From: Dirofilaria immitis
Taxonomy: Eukaryota; Nematoda; Chromadorea; Rhabditida; Onchocercidae
Length of the DNA: 64,000 nucleotides
Reading direction: 5' to 3'
NCBI GenBank assembly: GCA_024305405.1
Contig: JAKNDB010000068.1
Coordinates: 2,473,501 to 2,537,500 of the forward strand
Shown here: positions 37,413-64,000 of the stretch, one piece after another
Numbering within the stretch: position 1 is the stretch's first letter
Layout: each line of letters begins with the position of its first letter
The notes under the pieces: generated by a model
What the model was told of the DNA's origin: nothing
Databases searched by the model: none
What the model saw: only the letters and a program-made list of their open reading frames with translations
Position numbers and translations under genes: made by a program

Positions 37413-38469
37413 AATATTTTTCGATATTTCTATATCTCACTACATTGAAGGAGTCTTTTCTACAAGTAATTGTGAGACAATTCTTTTATTAGAAAAATCG
37501 CTTTATTATTGCTAATAGCAATAGTAAACTTATCAACATTTATCCAACATTATTGAATGGAATATGTATTGATTTCCAATTTCAATATGTGTTTTTTTTT
37601 GATATGTAAAATACATGAAATGATGTAAAGTTTAAGAAAGCGAAAAAAATCACAAAACGATATTTTATATTTGTTTTTTTTCCATTCTGATCCGATGTAA
37701 ATCAAAATTAGGTTTACAACATAGGCGACTAAAAAGCTATTCCGAATATTACAATAATTATAAATGAATTATTGGCTACTATGCAAATATATATTTACGG
37801 ATGTTTATAAATAACATTTTGTTCCACTAAATAATATACACTGAAAAGAAGGTTAAAAAAAAAAATGGCGTGCATACATACGTTTGTACAAAAGACGTAC
37901 GTGTTGTATTGACTAAACCTTTTTATACTTTACGTTAATGTCTAATTCATTCATTACATTTTTCTATGATAATATCTTTTCTTATCTATTTTCATTCCTT
38001 CTTTATCAATTCAAAATTATTTTTTTCCAATATTTAGCTAACTGCTTACATTTCTTATTGAAAAATAATCAATCATAATTTTTTTTCAATTGTAATTTAG
38101 AGGATCTTTTTTTGCAACCAATTAATTAGTCTATGACATGAAATAATCGATAGCTTAGTCTAGAAATAAGTTCGAGTAAATTAATAACTAAATGACTAGC
38201 ATCATAAACTTTTTTTCATGAAAAGTTGATGCTTGGTTATGTCTGGCATTCAATCGAATTGAATTCCAGAACATTTCATGTATAAATATATATATATATA
38301 TATGTATGTAGATAGATGAAAGATTTCTTTTAAATAATCATAAACAAAAGAAGAAAAGAAGATGTATATATATTTATATATATGTACACAAAAATAGTGC
38401 ACATTCTCTATACATAATAACAATATTGAAATTAAAATCCAACCGGGACTTATCGTTAAAATTAAAATT
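37413..38469. other. Convergent intergenic region
   Basis: Shared 3' flank of the promethin-like gene (+) and the adenylyl cyclase gene (-). Holds a short (TA)n at about 38286-38302 and no supported gene. The open frame on the plus strand at 38.4-38.65 kb is the shadow of the last cyclase exon. Confidence 0.6.
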
Positions 38470-54520
<16,051 letters not shown>

Positions 54521-55370
54521 TTTTTTTTTTTGTTTTCTATTTTTGATATCAAATATCAATCATATAGTTGCGATCATATCAAAAGGCCAACAGACTTAAT
54601 TATCCTTCGAATATATATTGATGAATATGTTTGAAAAAAAAACGAAAGAAAACAAATCATATCTGAAATATAAATAGAAATTTAAAACAAAAAATAATTA
54701 TCAATAATATTTTCATAAATTTAATAGGAAATGAAATATCGAAAAAATGAAGAATTAAAAATTATAATTATTATGAAGTAAGACGAATGAATGATAATAA
54801 TCATTATTATCATTATATCGTGATAAAATGATAATAATCATTATTATCATTATATCATGATAAAATGTAATAAAGGAAAAAATTTGTTGAAACTTTTTCA
54901 ATCAGCTTAGAATAGAATAAAAATTTTTGTTTTTTTGTTTTTATTAAAAGTTTTATATAAAATTTTTAATATTTTCTTTCGAAAAATTTTATTATTTTTG
55001 TTTTCTTTCTCTTCCACTTTTGTTTATTTATTTTTGAACGGAAAAATTAAAAAAATAAATAAATAAAAAATTCATATTATATTGAATAAATGAGAAAATA
55101 ATAATTCAAATGTAATTTATCCATTGATAACAAATAATTCTTATCAAATATCATTAATTATTGATTTTCATTGATTAATAATGATATTTAAAAATTAATA
55201 AAAATATTAGAAATAGAAAATTGCAAAAAATAAATAAGAATGCAATAAAACATTTCGTTAATATCGTAAAAGTTTAATTATCCAACAATATGTCGGCATT
55301 TGATAACAAAAATTTTAAAATATCCCACATCGATTATATCCTTCTTTTGAAACTTTTTATCACAGATACT

Positions 55371-55703
55371 GATACACATACATACATACACATTTAAACA
55401 TATACACATGCATACACACACATACACACACAGACACACACAAATACATATACAATATATATATTTATGTATACATATACAACACACACACGCAGACACT
55501 CATACACATGTACACACATATATACACACAAATATATATACAATATACACACATACACACACATACACATATACACAATATATATTTATATATACATACA
55601 CAACACACACACATGTTCATGTATTTTTGTTTTGATAAAAGTGAATTATTTCATAAGTACAAAAGTACATACTTTTTTTAGAAACTTATCACAGACATAC
55701 ACG

Positions 55704-55759
<56 letters not shown>

Positions 55760-55820
55760 CACACCACACCACACACACAAACCCACACACAGACACATAC
55801 ACACATATATGTTCATGTAT
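55371..55820. repeat. (CA)n-rich microsatellite region
   Basis: Interrupted ACAC/ATAC repeats from 55371 to 55612, then a nearly pure (AC)n of about 60 bases at 55697-55757 with a degenerate tail. A TTCATGTATT...TGTTTTGATAAA block is repeated after each half (55616 and 55811), so the region looks like a local duplication. The long His/Thr/Tyr and Cys/Val frames here are repeat artefacts. Confidence 0.9.
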
Positions 55821-56479
55821 TCTTTGTTTTGATAAATTTTGATAAAATTAAATTTAAATACTATTTTACAAAATGACAAATGATAAATAAAAGAAAAATG
55901 AAAAATCAAAATTTAGCAAACTAAAAATAAAACAAACAAAATAAAATAAACAAAAAAAATGGAAAAATAAAGCATTGCAAGTTATATCAAATGATAATAA
56001 TTAATGATAATGAGTGTATGCGCTGATAAGAAAATGATAAAAATAAAACAAAAAAAACGGATACCTAATTAACAGTTATTAATTAGTAAGTTCAAATTGG
56101 AATGTAAAGAATATAAATATTTAGTTTTCTAAATGAATATATTTATTGAATGAATAATAAAATGAATGAATGAATGATTGAATGAGAATGTTGGAATTTA
56201 GTTAATTAATAAATCAATATATTTGTTATCAGATGGTTATCTCATCTTTACATAAAATTTCCCGAAAATATTTTGATCGAAATATGTGAAGAAGAGGAAA
56301 TGAAAATATTTTTCTCTTAAGATAGTAATTATAGTTACATATCATACATATGGATGGATGGTTGATATATTTCATTGAATTGAATGAGCAAATTTAAATT
56401 ATATTTTGTTTATTTGAGAAAATTTAAATTTAAATTAATTTAATTCATTTCGATTTCTTATTGACCAAAATGAATTAAA

Positions 56480-56745
56480 ATTATCCGTAGAATAATTAAA
56501 ATATGAAATATAAATGGTATGAAATTATCAGTAAAATAATTGAAGTATGAAATATAAATAATATAAAATTATCAGCAAGATAATTAAAATATAAAATATA
56601 AATGGTATAAAATTATCAATAAAACAATTAAAGTATGAAATACGAATAGTATAAAATTATCAGTAAAATAATTAAAATATAAAATACAAATAGTATAAAA
56701 TTATCAATAAAATAATTGAAGTATGAAATATAAATGGTATAAAAT
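56480..56745. repeat. ~56-bp tandem repeat, about five copies
   Basis: Unit of the form ATAAAATTATCAGTAAAATA followed by ATTAAAGTATGAAATATAAATGGT. Upstream flank of the cyclase gene. Confidence 0.75.
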
Positions 56746-58179
56746 AAAAATAGTAGGAAAAAATAAAAAAATAAAATTATTAAAAAATAAATTAAAAGGT
56801 AAAAATTATTGGTAAAAAGTTAGTAAAGTATTCCATTTCCTGACATATCAATAATAGTATTAGTATGTAATCAGATTTTATCCAATAAACTGTAATTGCC
56901 TAACGATTTTAACATTATCATCATTGTTCCGATATCGTTGATAAGCAGTGATTAAACAATCTTATCGAACTTATCAACGGCAACAGGAACGAAATTATCG
57001 AAGAAATCACTTTTGCACAACTAATATAACTAATATAAATTTGAGTTGAATTATTATTTTTTTTCGATTTGTTTGCTAATATGTTATATACTTTAAATTA
57101 TGCCATATTGATAATATTTTTGATCGATATGATAATCTGATCAGTAACTGAATGACCTATTTATTGATTAGTATAAAAACTTTCATATAATGATTATATG
57201 TTAATAAAATATTAAATAATTCAAATCAACGGATAAGGAATGATGATGCATAGAAATGATAAATCAATAACGGATGATTAGTTTCTAATCAATAAATAAT
57301 ATTATTTATTTAAATCTATAAGCTTATTAAATTTATCAATTTATAAATTTTTTTCGTATAAATTAATTGGATAATTTGAAAAGTGTATATATTCTTTTAT
57401 CATCTCATATCATTTATCATATCGTTTTTAATTATTCTAATTTTGCACTCATTTATCCGTTCCTTGTATTTTATATATCTTATCATCCTAAAAATTAATT
57501 TATCTATTTATCAAAATAAAACATAAATTTTGGTTCTGTTTATAAAACAAAATCATTTAGTAAAAACTTATCAAACATTCATCCGCTATTCGTAACTCTA
57601 AATTCTTTCAATCAAATTTTAATTATAATTTCCATTTCCTTTAATATAATTCAAAAATCATTTTTATGCTAAAAAAGTTACAAAGTTTAAAATGAATAAT
57701 GGATAAATAATAAATAATGATTAATTGATAATAACTTTTTCTTACTTCTATTTCTATGATCTTATCATTTTTTTTCATTTTATCTATTCTCGTTTCTTGC
57801 TTTTATTATGATAATATTAAAGAAAGTTTATTTCGAGATCAATTAATTAGCTAAAATGTATTTTACATAGGATTTTCCATATGGAATCTTATTACAACGA
57901 TAGATACAACGATAGATAAAAAGTATATATAAATATATTCGAAGGAATTTTCGTTTTTTCGTAAATAAAAATCGAAAATGGAAATTTTAGTCTTAATCAA
58001 ACTATTCTCTCATTTGAATACTATAATTTAATTTATTTGATTTTTTCGTTTTTTTTTTGATTTATATTTAAACAAATTTTTCCTCTCTTATAATTTATTT
58101 TTTATTTTAATAAAAGAAAAAAATGTAACAATTGAATGGATCAATTTTTAAAGATTATTTTAGAAACAAAACAAATATC

Positions 58180-58590
58180 GATTAATTTAATTTTAGAAAC
58201 AAATAAATATCGATTAATTTATTTTTAGAAACAAATAAATACCGATTTAATTTGAACAATAAATATCGTTAATTTATTTGAAACAAATAAATATCGATTA
58301 ATTTATTTTTAGAAACAAATAAATACCGATTAATTTAATTTTAGAAACAAATAAATATCGATTAATTTAATTTTAGAAACAAATAAATATCGATTAATTT
58401 ATTTTTAGAAACAAATAAATATCGATTAATTTATTTTTAGAAACAAATAAATACCGATTTAATTTTAGAGACAAATAAATATCGATTAATTTATTTTTAG
58501 AAACAAATAAATATCGATTAATTTATTTTTAGAAACAAATAAATACCGATTAATTTAATTTTAGAAACAAATAAATATCGATTAATTTGT
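58180..58590. repeat. ~32-bp tandem repeat, about thirteen copies
   Basis: Unit AGAAACAAATAAATATCGAT plus TAATTTATTTTT, with TACCGAT variants interspersed in a semi-regular order, suggesting a higher-order repeat. Intergenic. Confidence 0.85.
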
Positions 58591-59403
58591 ACTTCACAGA
58601 TCATTCGAGAAAAATCATTACGATCAAAATTTTTTTGCATCTAAATGTCCTTTAATAGAAAATGTGTAATATGATTGATATACTTTTTTTTTTATTTCAA
58701 ATGATAAGATTTTTGCAAAAAATTATCAATTAAACATTTATTGATAATATATTACAAATGAAATTAATCAATAATTATTTACCATTATTTCAAAGAACTT
58801 AAAAAGGAAAAATTAGATGATAATATTAGGGAGAATTTTTCTAATTCATTGGAGACTATGCTAGAATAAATACATCATGACATATATCAAAAATGTCAAA
58901 AATCTATATATACTTCAATATGTGTATCAGAAATATCATAAATAATATAACGTATGATATGTACATATACCTTGATATGTAACAAAAATGTCGGATGTAT
59001 TGAGTTTTAGTTATTCATTCATTATCATTTAAACGAGAATAATCATAATCATATCAGCAATTTAGTCATTTCTTTTTAACCTTAATTTTTTTTTTTTTAG
59101 ATTAAAAACTATTCTATCTTTTATCATCGCAAAATGGAACAATTTCAATTTATTCAAATATAATGCACAAAAAAAAAAAAGTTAATTGAAAATTTACATT
59201 GCTATCCTTTTAAATTAGTATAAAATGTGGCCATAAATATATGCCATCGAAAAATTTTTCATCTCTTCTTTTATCCCTCAAATGTTACTCTTTCCCTTTT
59301 AAAAACTTTTTTTTCTTTAATATCAATCTAGAATCAAAACATTTACATTTTTTTCCTTTTTATATCACATCCTTTCTCTTTCTCCCTTTCTTTTACCCTT
59401 CTC

Positions 59404-59437
59404 TATCTTTCTCTCTCTCTCTCTCTCTCTCTTTGTC
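59404..59437. repeat. (TC)n microsatellite
   Basis: CTCT run of about 30 bases inside a pyrimidine-rich stretch (59260-59500); it explains the Ser/Leu open frame here. Confidence 0.85.
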
Positions 59438-61554
59438 AAATTCTCTGTCTTTTTTTATTTTGTTCAAATTTTCCTCTTCTTTTTTGTTTTTTTCTTCTCT
59501 GGAGATGTATGTCATTGAAGTAAAAAAAAAAAAAAAAAAAAGAAACTTCGATTGATTAATAATGCTCAAAAATTTAGGCATGTTTCATTTCATTGCCTTT
59601 CCTTCTTCTTTCATTTCCTTTTTAATTTATCATACTAAAATAATTTCTTTCTTTTTCTCTCTATTTCGCAACATATGTTTGAAAATAATGTTAAAGAAGA
59701 AATATAATATTTATTTTATTTTCTATCATTATTATTATCATTATCTTATCACTATCTCCTATCTCTATTATTAATATCATTATTATTAATAGTATTATGA
59801 TCATCATTATTAGAAAATGATTATTTATTATTAAACAAAATATGAATGATACTTTTTTCAAAAATAAATCAAACATATTGCTAAAAAGAAAAGAAAAGGT
59901 TAAGTTATTTCGATAAATTAATTAATAAAATGAAACAAAAAAAAAAAACTTAATACTTTTGCATTTTCATTGAATAAAAAAAAATCAAACCAATTGATTG
60001 ATTAATAAAAAAAATTTACAAATATTTTTTTTTCCCATTCCTATTTCTTATTAAATTTCTCTTTCTAATTGCAAGAAATATTCGCTAATGCATCATTGAA
60101 CAGTTTGTGAAATAAAAAAAAGTTTAATTTCCTTTTTTTTTTTAAGAAAAAGAAAAGGAAATAATTTTTGGAATAAAAAAGTCAAAGAAATATTCTGTTT
60201 TATATAAACGTGTAAATAAGTAAATATTTACAATAATAAACATAAATATCACATTTAAATATTTTCGATCATTTTGTATACAAAAAAAAAAAAAAAAATA
60301 AACATAAAAGATAACGATAAATGTAAACCATTAATGCTTCTTCATTTTTTTCATTTTAAAATTATGAATATTTGTTTGTGTTTCGTTGAAATGAAAAATA
60401 TTTTGAGAAATAGAAATTAATTGTGAAAGAAAATTCAAAAAAGAAAAAATAAACAAACAAAGAAACAAACAAATAAACAAACAAACAAACAAACCTTAAA
60501 AAGTTTAAATAAAATTAAAAATAAAAGAAAAAAGAAATTTTAAGAATTTTATTAGGAAAAAATTATTGAAATAAAATAAAAAAACTTTTTTTTCAATTTT
60601 TTATTCTATTTTTTTTTGTTTTAAAATAGCTAAATATTAATTTGCCTAAAGGCATTTATTTATTCATTCATTTACTATTTCCATTATTAATTTTTATTTG
60701 CAAAATTTCTCTCAAGGCCATTTTAAAAATTATTCTCTTTGATTACTTTTTTTTTTCGTTTTCTTCCATCATATATTTATTTGACTATAAGCATATGAAC
60801 CAATGAATGATATTATCAGTGAATAATATAAAAATGAAATTTAGAAATGAAATCTGTATTTAAATGAAATAAGCAAATAAATAATACGGACAGATAACTG
60901 GATTAATTTTATGAACAAAAATTGAAAAAAAAGAAATTGAATAGACAAATAAGCAAATTAATATAATTGTCTGGCTATAGAGAAAAAAGTAAAAAGAAAA
61001 GGATGAATAGAAAAATTTCATGCAATAAAATAATATACTTTTTCTAAATTTTATTTTTAAAATCTAAAAAAGAATGAAAAAGGATGAATACAGTAAAGAA
61101 TAAAATAAAACAAATTAAATTTTATTAGAAATAAAAAAAATTTGTTAAATGATAAAGCAAGAGTAATTAATCAAGCTGATAATTATGATAAATTTTCAGA
61201 TTTTAATCAAGTTAGCTACATTTGAATGTGAAAAATTTGATAATTATGAAAAATTTTTTTATCAATTTTTCATATTTAAATTACATTTGTGCCATTCGGG
61301 ATGATACTATCGAAGAAACTGATATATTTGATAAATACAAATATGTCGAATTCGTCGAGATATTTTGTATTGTAATAATTTGCACTATAAAGAATGTTTT
61401 ATGAAATATTTCTCAGACAAATGAATAATTTTATCCATATTGTCGTCTTTTGATTTGATAACCAAAAAAATCTTTGTTCTCTTATCTTCCGATCTATGCA
61501 GCAAACTTATTTAAATGATAACTGAAAGATCAAAGAACAAAACCCCGCACCACC

Positions 61555-61683
61555 ATGCCAAAAGACAACATTTGGACCAGTGATTTATTATACAAGATAG
61601 CCTTTGCAATCCCAATCTTTTTCTTCATAGTTCTCATGAGACACATTTTTGATAAGCAACAAAATGAAAACGTTATTTCTTGA
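61555..61683 (+). CDS. Candidate 42-aa single-pass membrane microprotein
   Basis: A single-exon ORF opens after an in-frame stop at 61519. It begins MPKDNIWTSDLLYKIAFAIP, continues IFFFIVLMRHIFDKQQNENV and ends IS with TGA at 61681-61683. The start lies in CACCACCATGCC, a strong initiation context and unusual in this A/T-rich region. Residues 11-29 form one hydrophobic helix flanked by a short N-terminal segment and a basic then polar tail, as in small mitochondrial or ER membrane subunits. AATAAA follows 48 bases after the stop (61731-61736). I recognise no family. Base composition rises above the flanks across the ORF and about 60 bases upstream. It could be chance, but start context, helix and poly(A) signal together argue for a gene. 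Confidence 0.5.
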   Translation: MPKDNIWTSDLLYKIAFAIPIFFFIVLMRHIFDKQQNENVIS

Positions 61684-61730
61684 ATCGATATATTGTCAAT
61701 TTATAATTCCAAGAGAAAAAAAAAGGTTGA

Positions 61731-61736
61731 AATAAA
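61731..61736 (+). terminator. Possible poly(A) signal of the microprotein gene
   Basis: AATAAA 48 bases after the stop of the 42-aa ORF. Confidence 0.35.
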
Positions 61737-64000
61737 AGTAAGCATTGTAAAATTCTATTCCCTAATATACTGCTTCTTCATTTCAATATTTGAATAATTC
61801 GCATTGAATATTTCATCAACAGTGAAAGAGAAAAAGGAAAAAGAGAGTGAATTCGAGAGAGAAAATTTGATTAAAAAAAACCTACTGATAATGAAAGAAT
61901 AAGAATGAGGTAAACAAAATTTAGCCTAACAGAGAATGGTTAATTGAACTAAATTATGCAGTGATTATAATTGATTGTTGAATGATATGATAATTTGCTA
62001 ATCTAACATTTAATTCTTCTCTTTCGCCTTTTGCCTTATGATAAATGATTTAGCATAATTGCAAAATTATCAGTTGAAACAAAAATTTAGAAAAGATTAA
62101 AGCTATTAACAAAATGTAATCATTTATAATTTGTAAATGATATTATTAAGAAAAAATTTTTAAATTATAAAATAATATTTTAAGCAATGATAAGTGATAA
62201 AAAAAACTAATTATTGATAATAAATTTCTTACGAATTAATAAGACAACTAAAATGAAGAAGCGAAAAAAAGTATTAATAAAAGGATTAAGTTAAATTACG
62301 GATAAAAATAGATAAATAAATGACTATAAAGTGATAAATATCTATTTATCATTTCAAATTCCCGCAAAAAAGATAAGAGCAAGTGAGATAATTAAGTAAA
62401 AATAAAAAGCAAAAAGTTAATAAAAAAATTTTAAAATAATTATAAATTCTTTTCATTTCATATTTTTAAATAATTTTTCATCTATTATTTCATCTAATTT
62501 TATTAGATAAAAGTTAATTTTCTATTAAAATTTCAGAAAAAAAGTGGGAAAAATTTTTAGTGCCATAATTTCAAAAATAAATGTTTCATCCGATTACGTT
62601 GAAATATTCGAATCAATCGGGGAAAAAGAATTTAGCGATTCGGTTAATCTTATCTGCAATTTGATATGATAAACCAGTAAAAGAATGATAAGGGATTTTT
62701 TTATTAAAACGAATTTAATACTATTGTAATTTAATTTGAATAATTACACGATAATAGACAAGAAAGGATTAAAAATGAAACAATTGATGTTTTTATCATT
62801 ATCATTATTTTAATCACAATTTTTTTCTTTCTTTATTAATATATATTATTTGAATCATTAAAATATTATCATTATTTTTATCATAATTTAATTAAAAACT
62901 TGATTGTTCTGATATCAATGAACTAATTTTACTATAATAATTTATCAAAGAACAAATTGTTTTTTCTTTTTTCTTAATTTGAATTATATTAATCAGAAAG
63001 ATGGAAGAAAATTATGATTACAATATTAAAATTCAATAACTCGATAACTTAATAAATTCGAATTCGATGAATTTATCAAATTATTCATTCGGAATAAATT
63101 GATATACTGTAGAATTTTTAGTACACAATTGATTGATCTATAGTTGATATTACTATAATTATCTATTAAATTGAATTTATTTATTACAATAATAGTTAGT
63201 CATTAAAATAATAAAAATTAAGGTAAAAGTAAATAAGCAGATTAAAAAAAAAAAAAAAGAAAAAGCCAAATCAATATTTGATGAGATAAATAATAATTAT
63301 GAATTGATTAATTGTTTTCATCATTATTAAAAATCAAATGAATAAACAAAAATAGAAACGAATCGATAATGTAAATAAATAGGAATAATTAAATTTAGAA
63401 GAAGAAGAAAAAATATTACTCAAAATTAAATTTAAATTAAAAAGTGTAACTTAAAATAATATAGGAATTAGAAAAGGAAGGAATAAAAATTATATCAAAT
63501 ATAATAAATTTCAATTTATATTTGATATATTATTTAAATCATTTGATGCATATGCAACAAATATATATTTTATAATTATTTGCTAAAGCGTAAATACTTT
63601 AAACAATTTAAATCAAATATTTTACTTTAATATCAATTTATTTCATATCAATTCAATATTATCATTTCATTTTTAGTTTTATAAAAAAAAAAAAAAAGAA
63701 TTCTAATTTTTTGCTTATCTATTTGCTATAAAAATTTCTCATAAATTATTTATCAAATAGTTTGTTTCAAATCAATAAAAAAAATATTTATTCATTTCAT
63801 ACTCATTTCTTTCTTCTATCATCTATCAAATGTTTAAAATTATTAATCATAATTTGTCAAAATTTCAACAACATTTATTTTGTGATATCATTAGGAATAC
63901 TAAAATTGATTATCGGATAATTGTTAATTAATCAGTTAATATTTTGATAATAAATATTTGTTATTCATGCATATATGATATTATTTAAAACTATAAATTA
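61737..64000. other. AT-rich flank, nothing recognised
   Basis: No ORF, splice-supported exon, RNA gene or notable tandem repeat was identified from here to the window end. Confidence 0.5.

Larger units (their letters stand above)
54521..61554. other. Gene-poor upstream region of the cyclase gene
   Basis: Seven kilobases of A/T-rich DNA dominated by the microsatellites and minisatellites listed separately. It must include the cyclase promoter. No coding exon with splice support was found on either strand. Confidence 0.55.

Noticed and set aside
55278..55909. Long open frames on both strands rich in His/Thr/Tyr or Cys/Val
   Set aside because: They are translations of the (CA)n microsatellite region and have no codon bias or splice context of their own.
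61222..61404. 60-codon ORF just upstream of the microprotein
   Set aside because: Begins with a non-ATG start, is dominated by Phe/Ile/Asn/Lys codons typical of A/T-rich noise, and has no supporting signals.

Overview
The window looks like nuclear DNA of an intron-rich, very AT-rich nematode, most likely a spirurid or filarial (clade III) worm. Evidence: genes are cut into 4-21 small exons, 3' splice sites are of the TTTTCAG type, introns are full of A/T runs and minisatellites, and the protein families (METTL5, STARS/costars, membrane adenylyl cyclase, extended Tudor, RhoGAP) are animal ones. I see no bacterial operon, CRISPR array, tRNA, rRNA or intact transposon. Species assignment is inference.

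Layout. 233-532 (+): last exon of a RhoGAP protein. 2512-4327 (+): complete METTL5-type 18S rRNA m6A methyltransferase in 4 exons. 5377-5004 (-): two well-formed exons not assigned to a gene. 18576-6659 (-): about 16 exons of a Tudor-domain protein with a long Ser/Asn/Asp-rich tail. 25346-18973 (-): complete STARS/ABRA-like actin regulator with a costars domain, 7 exons, 299 aa. 28346-34983 (+): a 17-exon, 599-aa protein I do not recognise, with every splice phase consistent. 35804-37411 (+): 160-aa hydrophobic-hairpin protein resembling promethin/LDAF1. 54520-38470 (-): 21-exon membrane adenylyl cyclase (about 1,020 aa) with both catalytic halves. 61555-61683 (+): a 42-codon single-pass membrane microprotein candidate. 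Most of 54.5-64 kb is gene-poor and rich in simple repeats.

Most worth a second look. (a) In the Tudor gene a 33-bp unit that carries the intron-exon junction itself is tandemly repeated, giving five in-frame 3' splice sites that would add 0-4 copies of an 11-residue repeat. (b) In the neighbouring STARS gene an 83-bp duplication copies the end of exon 5 with its 5' splice site. (c) The adenylyl cyclase, Tudor and RhoGAP genes carry about ten one-base frame breaks, mostly short A/T runs that are one base too short, some inside otherwise intact catalytic motifs, while four other genes (about 3.8 kb of exon) carry none. Homopolymer error in the assembly is the simplest reading, but the uneven distribution should be tested. 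(d) The orphan 599-aa protein, the microprotein and the unassigned exon pair are the best candidates for undescribed genes.

Exon coordinates were derived by hand from splice consensus, reading frame and phase; a few may be off by a base.
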